A stretch of 64,000 nucleotides of DNA from NCBI GenBank assembly GCA_016717595.1, contig JADKFE010000011.1, forward strand, positions 62,001 to 126,000, written 5' to 3'. Source of the stretch: Deltaproteobacteria bacterium. GTDB lineage: Bacteria > Myxococcota_A > UBA796 > CAJQPC01. Below are positions 1 to 8,867 of the stretch, piece by piece. Position 1 is the stretch's first letter. Every line of letters begins with the position of its first letter. The translations under genes were made by a program, and so were the position numbers. The notes beneath the pieces are model-generated. The model searched no databases. It was not told where the DNA came from and saw nothing but the letters and a program-made list of their open reading frames with translations.

Positions 1-1
1 G

Positions 2-1087
2 GCCCCGGACGGTGTGCAGCTCTACTTTCAGCTCCCCGCCGCCGCCCACATCATGAACGCCCAAGAGAAGACGATCGGCACGATGCCGCTCACCTCTCCT
101 GTCGGCGCCGTGGCTTGGCTCTCCCGTGAGCTGCTCGTGCTGCCTCTGGCCCCCGAGAAAGACGCCAAAGAGCACCGCCTCGTGCTCTTCGATCGTGTTC
201 AAGCCACGATGAACACCATCAAGATCCCCATGAGCGAGCCCGACGACCTCATGCCCGCGGGCAAGCTCGATCAGGTGTACTTCACCGCCCTTGACGAGAA
301 CGGCGAGCGCCGGGCCTACCTCGCGAACTTCACGACGAGCGAGGTCACCCGGGCCTTCCCGTGGTTGACCGACCCCATCGGCAGCTTCACCTACGACGCC
401 ACCCAAGACCTCGTCACCTGGGGCGCGCCCGTCGTCTTAAAAGACAAAGACGGCAAACAGGCCGACCCCAAGACCTTCTCGGTGAAGATCGCCAAAGGCG
501 CCACGGGGGAGCTGGTGCACAGCTTCGAGGACGCCCACCGCGCCGTGGTTCACGCCAAAGGCCGGTACATCGCCCTTGAGAGCCTCGGCGAGCCGATCTC
601 CCCCTTCGACCAGCGCGCCTGGGACGAGCTGAGCCCCGAGGCCCGGGAGCGGGAGCAGCGCCGCACCGACGAGTGGCTCGCCAAGCAGCCCGACTGGGTG
701 ATCAAGTACGTCCGCCCGCCGGTCATCGACATCTACGACAACGAGACCAAGGAGCGTTACCGCTTCGTGGGCTTCTACGGCGACAAGTTTCAGTGGTACG
801 CGGCGGTCGACTTCTACGCGAGCTTCGTGCTGTGGGGCATGGAGGGCAAACAGCTCAACAAGAACGTCGCCTTGACCGACCTCTTTGAGCGCCTGAGGAT
901 GGCCGCCAAGGGTGAGATTGGCTACGGCGTGGCCCGCTGGCTGCCCTTTGACCAGCGCGGCGACACGAAGACCGGCGAGGCCCCCGCAGCCCAAGAGGTC
1001 CCGGCTGTGCCCGCCACGGCGCCGACCGCTGAGCCCACCCCCGCGCCCGCGGCCCCCGCCGTTGAGGCCGTCGAAGAGAAGAAGTAG
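2..1087 (+). CDS. Hypothetical protein, 5'-truncated by window edge
   Basis: The reading frame is already open at base 2, so the gene begins upstream; a GTG at 14 is the first possible start inside the window but has no clear ribosome site. About 360 residues are visible. There is no recognisable catalytic motif. The alternating short beta-type segments (for example LVLFDRV, LVTWGAPVVL, VKYVRPPVIDIYD) suggest a beta-propeller-like fold, which is inference only. The last ~40 residues are an Ala/Pro/Glu-rich tail (PAVPATAPTAEPTPAPAAP) ending in EEKK, typical of a disordered linker or secreted-protein tail. It converges with the leftward lipoprotein gene that ends at 1124. Function is not recognised. 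Confidence 0.6.
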   Translation, partial: APDGVQLYFQLPAAAHIMNAQEKTIGTMPLTSPVGAVAWLSRELLVLPLAPEKDAKEHRLVLFDRVQATMNTIKIPMSEPDDLMPAGKLDQVYFTALDENGERRAYLANFTTSEVTRAFPWLTDPIGSFTYDATQDLVTWGAPVVLKDKDGKQADPKTFSVKIAKGATGELVHSFEDAHRAVVHAKGRYIALESLGEPISPFDQRAWDELSPEAREREQRRTDEWLAKQPDWVIKYVRPPVIDIYDNETKERYRFVGFYGDKFQWYAAVDFYASFVLWGMEGKQLNKNVALTDLFERLRMAAKGEIGYGVARWLPFDQRGDTKTGEAPAAQEVPAVPATAPTAEPTPAPAAPAVEAVEEKK

Positions 1088-1123
1088 ATTGGTCGGCTGA
1101 CCCGCTACTTCGACCGCGCCGCG

Positions 1124-2052
1124 CTACTTCGGCGCGGGCGCGGCCGCCGTCTCACGCTCGACGAGCTGCAGGTTCCGCACGATGGCGGCCTTGTACGTCG
1201 TCTCGGGGTAGTCGCGCAGGAGCCCCTCCAAGACGCCCTTCACCTCTTGGGTGGCGGCGTCACGCTCGGCCTGGGGCCAGGCGCGGGAGGTCTGGAACAG
1301 CAGACCGGCGCGCTCACGCTCGTGGTGAACCCAGCCATCGACGGCCTCTTGCCACAAGGGCGCGATCTCGGCGAAGCGCTCGTCGTCCCTCAGCGGGCGT
1401 AAGGCGTCAAGCGCCGCCGCGTAGTCGTTCTTGGCCAAGGCGTCTCGGGCGGCGGCCCCCGCGGCCTCCACGGTCAAAGGCGCTGTGGTGGCGGGCTTGC
1501 CGTTGCGCTCACCGCCACGCTCGGCCTTGGGGTCTTTGGGCGGATCTTTGGGCGGATCTTTGGCGGGCGGCAGGTTCAGCGCGCCAGCGTCTACGCCCGG
1601 ATCTTCACCGAGGACCTCTTCGCCTTCGCCGTCAGGCTGGCCAAGGGCGTCTCCTCGACGTCCTCCTCGTTCACCGCGGGGCCGATCACCAAGACCGGCG
1701 CCTCGGCGGGCACGGCCCGGGACTCGATCTCAGCGATGCGGCGAAGGTACGCCTCGACGAGCTCGTGGGGGTCTTTTTTGCCCCGGCGCAGATCCCGGGA
1801 GAGATCCCGCGCGGCGTCGAGGCGGTCGCGGCGGTCGGCGTCTTCGCCGGGGTCCGACGCCATCAACGAGTCAAAGGCGCTCTCTAAGGGGGCGTATCGA
1901 TCGCTCAGGGTCGGGCCAGCGGCCGCGGCGGGATCGGCGGGCGTCGCGCCCCCCTCGACGGGCTCACCGCCAGCTTCGGGGCCCTCGCCATAACGGACGA
2001 CGCAGCCGCCGAGGGCCACGAGGGACAAGAGAGCGAGGGGCGCCAGACGCAT
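1124..2052 (-). CDS. TPR-like lipoprotein, frameshifted near 1642
   Basis: The ATG at 2052 opens a lipoprotein signal (MRLAPLALLSLVALGGC, lipobox ALGGC) followed by an acidic Gly/Glu linker. This frame stops near 1591, but the adjacent frame continues directly from about 1642 with a Pro/Lys linker (PPAKDPPKDPPKDPK) and a helical TPR-like domain (NDYAAALDALRPL, LLRDYPETTYKAAIVRNLQ). Restoring one G in the run at 1640-1642 gives one 309-residue protein, and total length plus one is a multiple of three. It is the last gene of a leftward operon, 46 bases after the penicillin-binding protein, so an envelope scaffold or regulator of peptidoglycan synthesis is plausible. That role is inference from context; the specific family is not recognised. 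Confidence 0.65.
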
Positions 2053-2098
2053 GAAGACCTCCACGATCCTCGCACTCTTGCTGCTTTGGCGCCGCTCG

Positions 2099-5000
2099 TC
2101 AAGGTGTGGGCGGCGCCTCGGCGGGCTTCGGCGACGGCGGGTTGACCTCGTCGTCCTCAATCTCATCCCAGACCGAGGGCGGTGTGCCCAGGCGGGGCTC
2201 CTCGACGCCGCCGGTGTCTACAGGCGCGGCCTCGCCAAGGGGCTGGGCGAGGTCCAAAGGCGGCGGCTCCAACGGCGCCTCGGCGGCCTGGGCCCGGGCG
2301 CCAAAGGGAGCAAAACGCCGCGAGGGGTTGTCCGCCGGGGCCAACACCAGCACGCTCGCCCCCTCGTCCGCGGGCGCGCCGGGGGCCAAGGGCAGGCCGT
2401 TGACCTCAGAGACCCGCACCCGCACGAGCTCATCGTCGTCTTCAGCGGCCTTGGCGTCCGCCGGGGGCTGGCCGAGCAGGCCCATCGCCGCCATCGCCTC
2501 GATCGCCCCCGCCCAGGCGGGCAGGGCCCCGGACGCGCCCTGAAGCCGCGTTGAGCCCCGAGACATCGAGCGGTTGTCGTCATAGCCGACGTAGCTGGCG
2601 ACGGTGAGGGCCTCTGTGGGGTCGTAGCCGTCGTCACGCCAGATCGGGGCGTAGCCGATGAAGGCGGAGTTCTTGTAGTCGTTCGTGGTGCCGGTCTTGC
2701 CGCCCAAGGGCGACGGCTTGGCGATCTCTACCGCGCGGCGGCCTGTGCCGTGCAGCACGACGTTTCGTAGGATGTCCAAGGTGAGGCGCCCGGCGATGGG
2801 GTCGGCGACCTGGGTGGCCGTGGGCCGCGCCTTGTAGATCGTGCGGCCTTCGCGGTCTTGAATCTCCCGGACGAGCAGGAGGCCCTGGGCCGGCGCGGGC
2901 AGCTCAAAGCTCCCCAAGATCCCCGTGACCGAGGTGGGGTCCTCCCCGTCGCCCGGGGTCGTCCAGGCCTCCCCCTTGAGGAAGCCTTGGTACATGCGCG
3001 CCGCCTCCAAGAGCGTGATGTCCGCGGCGCCCAACGGCAACGACATCACTGAAGGCAGCTCGGTCTCTACGCCCAGGGCCTTCGCCAGCCCGGCGATGGT
3101 GCGCATGCCGAGCTGGGCGCGGAAGTCGGGGTGGCCGTAGAGCAGGCGATCGTCGTAGGGGTCGAGGCCCGCGGCGCCTGCGAGCTGGTCGTTGAGCGCG
3201 GCGCGCAGGGCGGTGAGCGTCGAGAGGTGCAGGCGGCCGTGCAGCGCGGGATCATCGTCGATCGTCGGCAGGCCGGGCTCGTTGAGGCGGCCCAGCAGGC
3301 TCTCGGCCACGGGCGCCCAGCCCTCGCCCACACGCCCGCAGGCGAGCTTGAGCTGACCGTTCACCGGCCGCGTCGAGAGCAGGCTCACGGCGCTGGCGCT
3401 CGGCGCGACGCCGCTCGTCTGCCCGGCGGTGAGCGCGGCCACGGCGGCCTCACAGCGCGGGCCGAGCTCCTCCAAGCTCTTGAGGTTCATCTCCAAGGCC
3501 GCGAGCTTGGCCGCGGCGTCTTTGCCGCCGCGCACCTTGCCCATCTCCTTCTCGAAGCCGCGCCCGTAGTGCAGGCTGCGCAGCTCCAAGGCGTCTTCAG
3601 GGTGGCCCAAGAAGCTCAGCTCGCCCAAGACGGACTCTTTGGCGGCGTGGAGCAGGGCCTCCTCTTTGCGGTCCTCGGTGGCGATGACGCCGTACACGTC
3701 ACGAATCCGGGTGATGTACGCGGCGCGGTCCTCGTCGGGGCGCTGGGCGAGGTCCACACGCTCGGCGAGGCGGCGAAGCTGCTCGTCGTTGAGGCGGTCC
3801 ACCAGGTGCGCGAGCAGCCAGATCGTCGCCAGGTTCTCCGAGCGCACCCCGGCCCAGTTCAGGCTCACGAAGTCTTCAGGCTCGTGGTCGGCCTTGGGGT
3901 AATAGAAGCTGCCCGAGAACGGGAAGACGCCGCGGCGGTTGTCCAAGGCGTCGGTGGGCGCCCAGCCGAGCTGCAAGGCCGCGTTGTAGACGAGCACCTT
4001 CCAGGTCGAGCCGAGCTGGCGTTTGGCCGTGGTCACACGGTTGAAGTTCTTGTTGTCGTTCCCGCCGACCATCGCCAAGACCTCCCCCTCACGCAGCACC
4101 ACCGTGGCGCCTTGAAGGGTTGGCCGCAGCTCCAGATCGCAGATCGCGACCTTGTCTTTGACGGTGCGCACCGACACCCACACCACCGAGCCCGGCGCGA
4201 GGGTGTCTTTGAGCGACTGGCGCAGGGTGTCGTCGGGTTTGGCGTACCGGTCGCCCTTCTGGGCCACGGCGAGCACCTCGGCGGCGCGGTCTAGGCCGGC
4301 CTTGTCGACGAGGCCCGCGGCGACGCCGAGATCAAGCACGAGGCCGTGCTCTGCGTGAGAGCGCACCTTGGCGTAACGCAGCTCATACGGCACCGGGGGC
4401 TTGGCCGTCTCGGCGATTGGGGCGAGGCTCACCTTCTGCAAAAAGCTCTTCGCCGTGGCGCCCTCCAAGGCGGGGCCGACCTCGGTGAGATGATGCCAGA
4501 GCGCGTAGGTCGAGGCGCGCTGGGCGTCGGCGTCCAGCGTCGTGATGATGCGTAGGCCCGCCGAGGACGGGTTCACGATGCCCACCTTGGTGAACAAGGT
4601 CGTGAACGGCTCGGCCTCGATCTGCCGCTCGACCTCATCCATCAGCACGCTGCGATCAAAGCGGAACTCACCCTTCTTGAACGGCAGAGGCCGGTCGATG
4701 AAGGCGTCGTAGGTCTGCTCATCGATCTTGCCGTCCTCCAGCATCCGGCCCAAGACGTAGCGCACGCGGGTCTGGGCCTTCGCCTTGGCGGACTCCCGCT
4801 CGGCCTCCGTGGCGCCGATAAACGGGTTGTACCGCCCGGGGATCTTCACCAAACCCGCCAAGAACGCGCACTCTTGAACGTCGAGCTCGGAGACCTCTTT
4901 GTCGAAGAAGTAGCGGGCGGCGATGCCCAAGCCGCGGCCGTTGCCATAGACGTGGAACTGGTTGGCGTAAAACTCGAGGATCTCCTCTTTGGAGAAGTGG

Positions 5001-5479
5001 GCCTCCAGCCGCAGGGTGTCGATGACCTCGTACATCTTGCCCGTGGCGTCGCGGGTGCCCGGGCGGAAGAGGTTCTCGGCGGTCTGCATCGTGAGCGTCG
5101 AGCCGCCGGAGACCATCTGCCCAGCGCGGATGTTCTGGTTCATCGCCCGGGCGAGGCCCCAGAGGTCGATGCCGAAGTGCTCAAAGTAGCGCTGGTCTTC
5201 AGAGGAGGTGATCGCGTCTACCCAAGCCTTGGGGATGCGGTCGTAGGGCACATACTGGCGGTGCTCGTCGTCAAAGAACGCGCCGATCGGCGTCTCGCCG
5301 TCGCGGAAGGTGACGAGGGACTCCTGGCCGATGAGCGTGAGGATGTGCTCGCGGGAGATGTGGTCGCCGGGCTCGTCGATGACGTAGAGCCGGTACAGAA
5401 CGGCGCCGACGCCGGCGCTGATGATGGTGAGCACAACGAGCGCGGCCAAGGCGCGGGAGAGAAGACGTAGGGCTCTCAT
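2099..5479 (-). CDS. Class A penicillin-binding protein (bifunctional transglycosylase/transpeptidase)
   Basis: This inner-membrane enzyme polymerises lipid II and cross-links peptidoglycan in the periplasm. An N-terminal membrane anchor (residues ~6-30) is followed by a GT51 domain with the catalytic Glu in SSEDQRYFEHFGID (E94) and GGSTLTMQ (125-132). The transpeptidase domain has all three motifs: STWK (serine S491), SEN (547-549) and KTGT (928-931). At 1126 residues it is longer than the usual 750-850. The excess is mainly a helical, charged insertion of about 200 residues (~560-790) between SxN and KTGT, plus a Pro/Glu-rich tail. The ATG at 5479 overlaps the upstream glycosyltransferase stop by four bases, indicating translational coupling in a leftward operon with two glycosyltransferases and a lipoprotein. 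Confidence 0.93.
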   Translation of the reverse strand: MRALRLLSRALAALVVLTIISAGVGAVLYRLYVIDEPGDHISREHILTLIGQESLVTFRDGETPIGAFFDDEHRQYVPYDRIPKAWVDAITSSEDQRYFEHFGIDLWGLARAMNQNIRAGQMVSGGSTLTMQTAENLFRPGTRDATGKMYEVIDTLRLEAHFSKEEILEFYANQFHVYGNGRGLGIAARYFFDKEVSELDVQECAFLAGLVKIPGRYNPFIGATEAERESAKAKAQTRVRYVLGRMLEDGKIDEQTYDAFIDRPLPFKKGEFRFDRSVLMDEVERQIEAEPFTTLFTKVGIVNPSSAGLRIITTLDADAQRASTYALWHHLTEVGPALEGATAKSFLQKVSLAPIAETAKPPVPYELRYAKVRSHAEHGLVLDLGVAAGLVDKAGLDRAAEVLAVAQKGDRYAKPDDTLRQSLKDTLAPGSVVWVSVRTVKDKVAICDLELRPTLQGATVVLREGEVLAMVGGNDNKNFNRVTTAKRQLGSTWKVLVYNAALQLGWAPTDALDNRRGVFPFSGSFYYPKADHEPEDFVSLNWAGVRSENLATIWLLAHLVDRLNDEQLRRLAERVDLAQRPDEDRAAYITRIRDVYGVIATEDRKEEALLHAAKESVLGELSFLGHPEDALELRSLHYGRGFEKEMGKVRGGKDAAAKLAALEMNLKSLEELGPRCEAAVAALTAGQTSGVAPSASAVSLLSTRPVNGQLKLACGRVGEGWAPVAESLLGRLNEPGLPTIDDDPALHGRLHLSTLTALRAALNDQLAGAAGLDPYDDRLLYGHPDFRAQLGMRTIAGLAKALGVETELPSVMSLPLGAADITLLEAARMYQGFLKGEAWTTPGDGEDPTSVTGILGSFELPAPAQGLLLVREIQDREGRTIYKARPTATQVADPIAGRLTLDILRNVVLHGTGRRAVEIAKPSPLGGKTGTTNDYKNSAFIGYAPIWRDDGYDPTEALTVASYVGYDDNRSMSRGSTRLQGASGALPAWAGAIEAMAAMGLLGQPPADAKAAEDDDELVRVRVSEVNGLPLAPGAPADEGASVLVLAPADNPSRRFAPFGARAQAAEAPLEPPPLDLAQPLGEAAPVDTGGVEEPRLGTPPSVWDEIEDDEVNPPSPKPAEAPPTP

Positions 5480-6564
5480 CGAGGATCCCCCAGGAGGTTT
5501 GGCCGGTGGTCTGGCGGCGTCAGCAGCTCAAGCATCAGGCGCTCTATCTCGGCGAAGGCCCGCTCGCGGGGCAGGCTCAGCGCGCGCTCACGGCAGGCGA
5601 GCCGCAGGGGCTCACCGCCGTCCAAGGCCCGACGCGCGGCGGCCATCAGCCCCGCCACCCCCTCCCCGACGAGGCCCTCGACGGGGAAGACCTCGGTGGC
5701 GCCGTTCTGAGGTGTCGTCACCGGCACCACGCCGCAGGCCATCGCCTCGACGCAGACGTTGCCGTAGGGCTCGTACTGCGTGGGCAAGATCAGCACGTCA
5801 AGGCCCGGGAGCAGGCGCTCGGGGGCGTTTGAGGGCCCCAAGAAGTGACCGTTGGGCAGCCGCCGACGCCAGCGCGGGAGCTGGCTGTCGTGGCCGATGA
5901 CCACCAGGGGAAGCCCCAGCCCCTCGGCCACCGCCGCGGCCTGGGCCAGCCCCTTTCGCGCGAAGCCCGTGCCCAAGAAGCCCAAGACCGGGCCCTCACC
6001 CACGCCCCACGCCGCGCGAAGCTGAGCACGAAGCTGGGGATCTGGGCGAAACCGCTCGGTGTCTACGCCGTTGGGCACGACACGAACCCGGTCGAGGGGA
6101 AGGCCGTAGTGTTCGTGGAGATCCTGCGCCGCCATCGCTGAGGGCGAGATCACCCGCGCCGCGCTCAGGGCCGCCGCCCGGTCCAGGGCCCGCTCGATCC
6201 AGGCCGTGGGGTCGAGGCGCCACCAAGGTCGGCAGCGCTGCAGATACGCCGCGTGGGCCCCGCCGCCCGCGCGCCAGAGCGTGTGCCCGCGGGTGCGCCC
6301 GAAGCCCATCACGAGGTCGTGACCGCCCTTGGCCGCGCGCCCCGAGGACCACCACAAGCTCAACAGCTTCACCGTCATGCCCAGGCGCATCACGCGGATC
6401 CGGTGAAAGGTGAGCCCGGGCTCGTCTTTGAGATCGGGGCGGATCTCATCGCAGTAGACATGAACGGCATGGCCGCGGCCATGCAAAAACCGCGCCAAAC
6501 CCACCAAAAAACGCTCCGTGCCGCCGTGCTCGGTGAAACGTCGATGCACCAGGGCGAGGTTCAT
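5476..6564 (-). CDS. GT4-family glycosyltransferase (WaaG-like LPS core)
   Basis: The protein has 362 residues with a GT-B fold pattern: an N-terminal acceptor half (HRRFTEHGGTERFLVGLARFL) and a C-terminal donor half with VVPNGVDTERF, VLGFLGTGFARKGL and the E-x7-E element in QYEPYGNVCVEAMACGVVPV. These features match the GT4 family and especially LPS-core glucosyltransferase I (WaaG), including the HGGTER start. It would transfer a sugar from a nucleotide-sugar donor to a lipid-linked acceptor on the cytoplasmic face. The start at 6564 overlaps the upstream GT2 stop by four bases, and its end overlaps the PBP start by four. The exact acceptor cannot be read from sequence. Confidence 0.88.
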   Translation of the reverse strand: MNLALVHRRFTEHGGTERFLVGLARFLHGRGHAVHVYCDEIRPDLKDEPGLTFHRIRVMRLGMTVKLLSLWWSSGRAAKGGHDLVMGFGRTRGHTLWRAGGGAHAAYLQRCRPWWRLDPTAWIERALDRAAALSAARVISPSAMAAQDLHEHYGLPLDRVRVVPNGVDTERFRPDPQLRAQLRAAWGVGEGPVLGFLGTGFARKGLAQAAAVAEGLGLPLVVIGHDSQLPRWRRRLPNGHFLGPSNAPERLLPGLDVLILPTQYEPYGNVCVEAMACGVVPVTTPQNGATEVFPVEGLVGEGVAGLMAAARRALDGGEPLRLACRERALSLPRERAFAEIERLMLELLTPPDHRPNLLGDPR

Positions 6565-7355
6565 GGAGGCGTCGTCGGGGGCGTCGTCGGGGGCGTCGTC
6601 GGGGCGGCCCGCTGCGCCCGGTAGAGCCCGGCCCAGCGCATCGCCACCTGGGCGGCGCCGATCCAGGCGAGCTGCCAGCCCAAGGCGCCATCACGAAACC
6701 CGCCGCGCAGCGTCAGCGATGACACAAGATGTAGAATTGGGCGCAGCAGCACGTCGAGGAGCCCCGCCCGGCGGCCGCTGGCGAGGGAGACCTCGACAAA
6801 ACGTGCGCTGTAGCGGCTCACGGTCAACATGTGCTCGTCCAGCGAACGGTACGGCGTGTGCTCGATCACCCCCGGGAGCCTCACCACCTCCCCACCTCGG
6901 GCCTCCAGCCGATCATGGGGATCCTCCCCCACCCACACCCCGGCCTCGCGGCGGGCCAGGCGCAGGTGCCAGGCCGGACCGAACACCCCGCCCTTCACCC
7001 GCTGGCCGAGGGTTTCGTTCACCCGCAGCGCCGCGAAGCCCACGACCCCCTCCGGGGGCGCCTTGAGCGCGGCGACGATGGCCTCCGCCAGCTCTGGGGA
7101 GAGCCGCTCATCGGCGTCTAAGGACAAGACCCAGGGCTGGGTGGCCAAGGCCCAGGCGCGGTTCTTCTGGGCGACGTGGCCCGGCCAGTCGGTCTGAACC
7201 ACCCGCGCGCCCAAGGACCGGGCGACCTCGACGGTGCCGTCCGTCGAGCCCGAGTCCACGACGATCACCTCGGACACGAACGGGGCCGATCGAATCGCCG
7301 CTGGGATACGATCGGCCTCGTCTCTCGTGATGATGATCAGGCTGAGCGGCGCCAT
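6561..7355 (-). CDS. GT2-family glycosyltransferase (WaaE/KdtX-like)
   Basis: This 264-residue GT-A enzyme has the nucleotide-sugar motif VIVVDSGSTDGT, the metal-binding DADER and a C-terminal amphipathic half. The start LSLIIITRDEADRI and the DADERLSPEL segment resemble the LPS core beta-1,4-glucosyltransferase family (WaaE/KdtX). It is first in the operon that continues into the GT4 enzyme, the PBP and a lipoprotein, linking LPS-type glycosylation with peptidoglycan synthesis. Its C-terminus is a low-complexity PTTPPTTPPTTPP tail encoded by a 12-base tandem repeat that runs up to the next start codon. Only 69 bases separate its ATG from the divergent DUF2817 gene, so both promoters must lie in that gap. 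Confidence 0.88.
   Translation of the reverse strand: MAPLSLIIITRDEADRIPAAIRSAPFVSEVIVVDSGSTDGTVEVARSLGARVVQTDWPGHVAQKNRAWALATQPWVLSLDADERLSPELAEAIVAALKAPPEGVVGFAALRVNETLGQRVKGGVFGPAWHLRLARREAGVWVGEDPHDRLEARGGEVVRLPGVIEHTPYRSLDEHMLTVSRYSARFVEVSLASGRRAGLLDVLLRPILHLVSSLTLRGGFRDGALGWQLAWIGAAQVAMRWAGLYRAQRAAPTTPPTTPPTTPP
6568..6604. repeat. Three-copy 12-bp tandem repeat
   Basis: Three nearly perfect copies of a gtcgtcgggggc-type unit form the 3' end of the GT2 gene and encode the repeated TTPP tail. They lie a few bases upstream of the next gene's start on the minus strand. The unit is a multiple of three, so copy-number change would preserve the frame. Confidence 0.7.
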
Positions 7356-7424
7356 CGCCCCTCTTTACCCCGCGCGCCCCCTCGGCAAAAGCGCGGGGCC
7401 CCGAACGACGTGGAGTCCCCCGAC

Positions 7425-8510
7425 ATGGGCGTGAATCAGAGCCTCTTCTCCCCGGACTACCAGAGCTCCCGCGCGCGCTTTCGTGAGGCCGCCCGCGCCG
7501 CTGGGGCCCGCCAACACAGCATCCTGCTCAGCGCCCGCGGCCCCCAAGGCGAAGACCTCACCATCGACGTCGCCTGGATCGGCGCCGAGCGGCCTCGGGC
7601 GGTCACCCTTCATTGTTCGGGCACCCACGGCGTCGAGGGCTTCTGCGGGGCGCCGATTCAGCTCCAGGCGCTCAGCCGCCCGCCGAGCCCGCCGCCCGAC
7701 GGCGCGGTGATCTTTGTCCACGGCCTCAACCCCTACGGCATGGCCCATGTGCGGCGGGTGAACGAAGAGAACGTCGATCTCAACCGCAACTTCTTGCTGC
7801 CCGGCGAGGCCTACAGCGGCGCGCCCGAGGCCTACGCCGAGTTTGACCCCCTGCTCAACCCGCCGACCCCGCCCGGCCTCGACCTCTTCGCCCCCAAGAT
7901 GCTCCTGCTCCTGGCCAAACACGGCATGCCGATGCTCAAGCAGGTGATCGTCGGCGGCCAGTACGACTTCCCCAAGGGCCTGTTCTACGGCGGCGCCCGG
8001 CTCCAAGAGGGCCCGCGCCTGTGGACCGAGTGGGTTCGTGCCCAGCTCAGCGAGGTCGAGCGGCTGGTGTGTGTCGACATTCACTCGGGCCTGGGGGAGT
8101 TCGGCGAGGACACCCTGCTCGTCGAGGCCGAGATCGGCAGCGCGCAGTTTGACCGCCTGCGAGACACCTTCGGCCAGCGCATCACCCCCTGGAACCCCAA
8201 CGACGGCGTCGCCTACGCCATCCGCGGCGGCTACCCGTCCTGGCTCCCGGCCCAGCTCCCCAACACCCGCGTAGACTTCATCACCCAGGAGTTTGGCACG
8301 ACGATCCCCCTACGCACGCTCTACGCCATGCGTGAAGAGAACCGCCTGCACCACTGGGGCGAGCCCACCCCGGCCCATGACGTGAAGCAGCGTTTCCGGG
8401 AGTCCTTCTGCCCGTCCAGCCCCGCGTGGCGCGCCGCGGTGCTTCGTCGCGGCGGCGAGCTGCTCTCCCAAGCGCTGGGCCTCACGTTCAACGAGGGCAA
8501 CCACCCCTGA
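7425..8510 (+). CDS. DUF2817 / M14-like zinc carboxypeptidase family protein
   Basis: The 361-residue product starts at the ATG at 7425 (GGAG about nine bases upstream); the frame is open further upstream but overlaps the divergent promoter. It shows the DUF2817 pattern: HCSGTHGVEGFCG (metal-ligand His and Glu), NPYGMAHVRRVNEENVDLNRNF, VCVDIHSGLG (third ligand His) and the C-terminal DFITQEFGT with the probable catalytic Glu. DUF2817 belongs to the M14 carboxypeptidase/deacylase clan, so hydrolysis of a peptide or amide bond is likely, but the substrate is unknown. There is no signal peptide, so it is probably cytoplasmic. It stands alone between a divergent operon and tRNA-Cys. Confidence 0.85.
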   Translation: MGVNQSLFSPDYQSSRARFREAARAAGARQHSILLSARGPQGEDLTIDVAWIGAERPRAVTLHCSGTHGVEGFCGAPIQLQALSRPPSPPPDGAVIFVHGLNPYGMAHVRRVNEENVDLNRNFLLPGEAYSGAPEAYAEFDPLLNPPTPPGLDLFAPKMLLLLAKHGMPMLKQVIVGGQYDFPKGLFYGGARLQEGPRLWTEWVRAQLSEVERLVCVDIHSGLGEFGEDTLLVEAEIGSAQFDRLRDTFGQRITPWNPNDGVAYAIRGGYPSWLPAQLPNTRVDFITQEFGTTIPLRTLYAMREENRLHHWGEPTPAHDVKQRFRESFCPSSPAWRAAVLRRGGELLSQALGLTFNEGNHP

Positions 8511-8532
8511 CCCCACGCCCGCGGCCTGGGGT

Positions 8533-8561
8533 TTGACAAGCGCCCTAGGACCGTTTAAACG
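8533..8561 (+). promoter_or_regulatory. Candidate promoter of tRNA-Cys
   Basis: A perfect TTGACA (8533-8538) is followed, 15-17 bases later, by an AT-rich tttaaac (8554-8560). The predicted start lies just before the tRNA 5' end at 8572. In this GC-rich context the pair stands out. Confidence 0.55.
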
Positions 8562-8571
8562 CAGTCGGCGC

Positions 8572-8646
8572 GGCGACGTAGCCAAGTGGTAAGGCAATGG
8601 TTTGCAAAACCATGTACCACCGGTTCAAATCCGGTCGTCGCCTCCA
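8572..8646 (+). tRNA. tRNA-Cys (anticodon GCA), CCA encoded
   Basis: The acceptor stem ggcgacg pairs with cgtcgcc (8572-8578 with 8636-8642), with discriminator T at 8643 and an encoded CCA at 8644-8646. The anticodon stem atggt/accat encloses the loop ttgcaaa, placing GCA at 8604-8606, which reads Cys UGC/UGU codons. The T arm ccggttcaaatccgg is canonical and the D stem is gcc/ggc. Confidence 0.95.
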
Positions 8647-8649
8647 TCA

Positions 8650-8683
8650 GACCCCTCACCTCCCCGGTGAGGGGTCTTTTTTT
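8650..8683 (+). terminator. Rho-independent terminator after tRNA-Cys
   Basis: An 11-bp stem (gacccctcacc/ggtgaggggtc) with a short loop is followed by seven T. It lies four bases after the tRNA CCA end. Confidence 0.9.
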
Positions 8684-8867
8684 GTACCAACGCGGCGAAG
8701 TTATTTGAGCGAAGGGCACGCAACGGCGACAAGCTGGCGACCTGTGGAGCGAGCGCGTGTCAAGCGGCGCGCCCCCCTCCTCACCGATTACATTGGCGAC
8801 CACGCCGCTGGGGCCCACGACGGCCTCAGACACCCCGGCCAAGCACCCCTGCGGAGCGTTCGAGCCC

